From Gordonia effusa NBRC 100432 (GTDB taxonomy: Bacteria > Actinomycetota > Actinomycetes > Mycobacteriales > Mycobacteriaceae): DNA of 41,335 nucleotides. This document shows, in pieces, positions 40,893-41,335 of the stretch (position 1 is its first letter; each line of letters begins with the position of its first letter). Both the position numbers and the translations under genes were made by a program. The notes under the pieces are model-generated. The model ran no database searches and was not told where the DNA came from. It was given only the letters and a program-made list of their open reading frames with translations. The stretch spans positions 1 to 41,335 of the forward strand of contig NZ_BAEH01000124.1 in the NCBI RefSeq assembly GCF_000241305.1, in the 5' to 3' direction.

Positions 40893-40975
40893 TGGGCGAA
40901 GGGGGACTTGAACCCCCACGTCCCGAAGGACACTGGCACCTGAAGCCAGCGCGTCTGCCATTCCGCCACTCGCCC
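40893..40975 (-). tRNA. tRNA-Leu(CAG)
   Basis: An 83-base class II tRNA on the minus strand. The acceptor strands GGGCGAG and TTCGCCC pair (with G-T at the last position), the discriminator is A, and CCA is not encoded. The anticodon stem CTGGC/GCCAG encloses the loop TTCAGGT, giving anticodon CAG. A long variable arm (TGTCC TTCG GGACG) identifies the leucine class, and the T-arm reads GGGGG TTCAAGT CCCCC. Its 3' end faces the A/T-richer region on the left, the side on which tRNA-integrating elements insert; fhaA lies on the other side. Confidence 0.95.
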
Positions 40976-41171
40976 GTGGCCACCGACAGTCGGTGGGTGT
41001 CCGTGAAGGACTCGAAGACGTTAGCACGACGCGCCGGCAAAACATAAATCGCGCAGGGTGCCGCAAGCACGCGCACGACGACCCTGTCACCGACCTTCGG
41101 TATCATCGAACAACGATCCACGGTTGTATTGACACGCCGCAAAATTTTGAGCACGGAAGGGAGGTCTCGCG

Positions 41172-41335
41172 ATGGGTATCCTGCAACGCTTTGAGCGCAA
41201 GCTCGAGGGCGCCGTCGACGGTGGCTTCGCTCGTGTGTTCGGCGGCAAAGTCGCACCTCAGGAGATCGAGCAGGCTCTGTGTCGGGCCGCCGAAGAGTCA
41301 TTGGAAGACCTCGGCGACGGCGCTGTGCTAGCCGC
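41172..41335 (+). CDS. fhaA: FHA-domain protein FhaA, N-terminal part (cut off by window end)
   Basis: The 54 visible residues (MGILQRFERKLEGAVDGGF, ARVFGGKVAPQEIEQALCR) match the start of the actinobacterial FhaA family, whose N-terminal DUF3662 domain precedes a disordered linker and a C-terminal FHA domain that binds phosphothreonine. GGAAGGGAGG lies eight bases before ATG 41172. In mycobacteria fhaA heads the fhaA-fhaB-pstP-rodA-pbpA-pknA-pknB operon controlling peptidoglycan synthesis near oriC, so that operon is expected just beyond the window. Confidence 0.9.
   Translation, partial: MGILQRFERKLEGAVDGGFARVFGGKVAPQEIEQALCRAAEESLEDLGDGAVLA

Noticed and set aside
1..41335. CRISPR arrays, insertion sequences and rRNA
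   Set aside because: No regularly spaced repeats, no transposase frames with terminal inverted repeats and no rRNA sequence were seen.

Overview
The window is high-G+C actinobacterial chromosome, most probably from the Mycobacteriales (Nocardiaceae-like). The main evidence is at the right end, where a tRNA-Leu(CAG) gene diverges from the start of an fhaA-type FHA-domain gene, an oriC-proximal arrangement familiar from mycobacteria and relatives. Dense TetR/HxlR/ArsR-controlled redox and transporter genes, GTG starts and 4-bp start/stop overlaps fit the same group.

Left part (1-5,967): a partial YhdH/AcuI-type oxidoreductase, two small membrane or secreted proteins, an acyl-ACP thioesterase, a translationally coupled Fic AMPylase-phospholipase D pair, and a CPBP membrane protease.

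Core of the window (5,863-15,455): one tightly overlapping minus-strand operon of nine genes. From the promoter it encodes a solute-binding lipoprotein, two permeases and two ATPases of a dipeptide/nickel-type ABC importer, an SbnB-like ornithine-cyclodeaminase-fold enzyme, a fold-III PLP decarboxylase, an SbnA-like cysteine-synthase-fold enzyme and a MATE exporter. A Fur/Zur-type palindrome lies 18 bp before the first start codon. The same palindrome (20 of 23 bases identical) sits directly in front of a COG0523 zinc-metallochaperone GTPase at 34,521. I read this as a candidate zinc-responsive small-molecule metallophore system: synthesis of a diaminopropionate/ethylenediamine-type aminopolycarboxylate, export by MATE, and re-import of the metal complex by the ABC transporter. 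No NRPS, NIS synthetase or lyase is present, so the product would be unusual.

Middle part (15,498-35,675): an accessory-metabolism region made of small regulator-plus-enzyme modules. These are PRISE reductase/ArsR, a nucleotidyltransferase, a DHA2 MFS pump, TetR regulators, amine oxidase/TetR divergent from a class II aldolase-PfkB kinase pair, FAD dehydrogenase-SDR divergent from TetR, an EspR-like regulator, an NmrA-like reductase, an alpha/beta hydrolase, HxlR divergent from an MFS pump, an SDR, and the COG0523 GTPase. Several intergenic regions carry clear palindromic operators. A truncated phoD remnant marks a decayed junction at about 20.4-20.7 kb.

Right part (35,676-40,892): a visibly A/T-richer stretch between the COG0523 gene and the 3' end of tRNA-Leu. 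It holds four unrecognised genes, three of them with membrane segments, plus decayed reading frames. It looks like a small genomic island, although I see no integrase and no duplicated tRNA end. The window ends inside fhaA.
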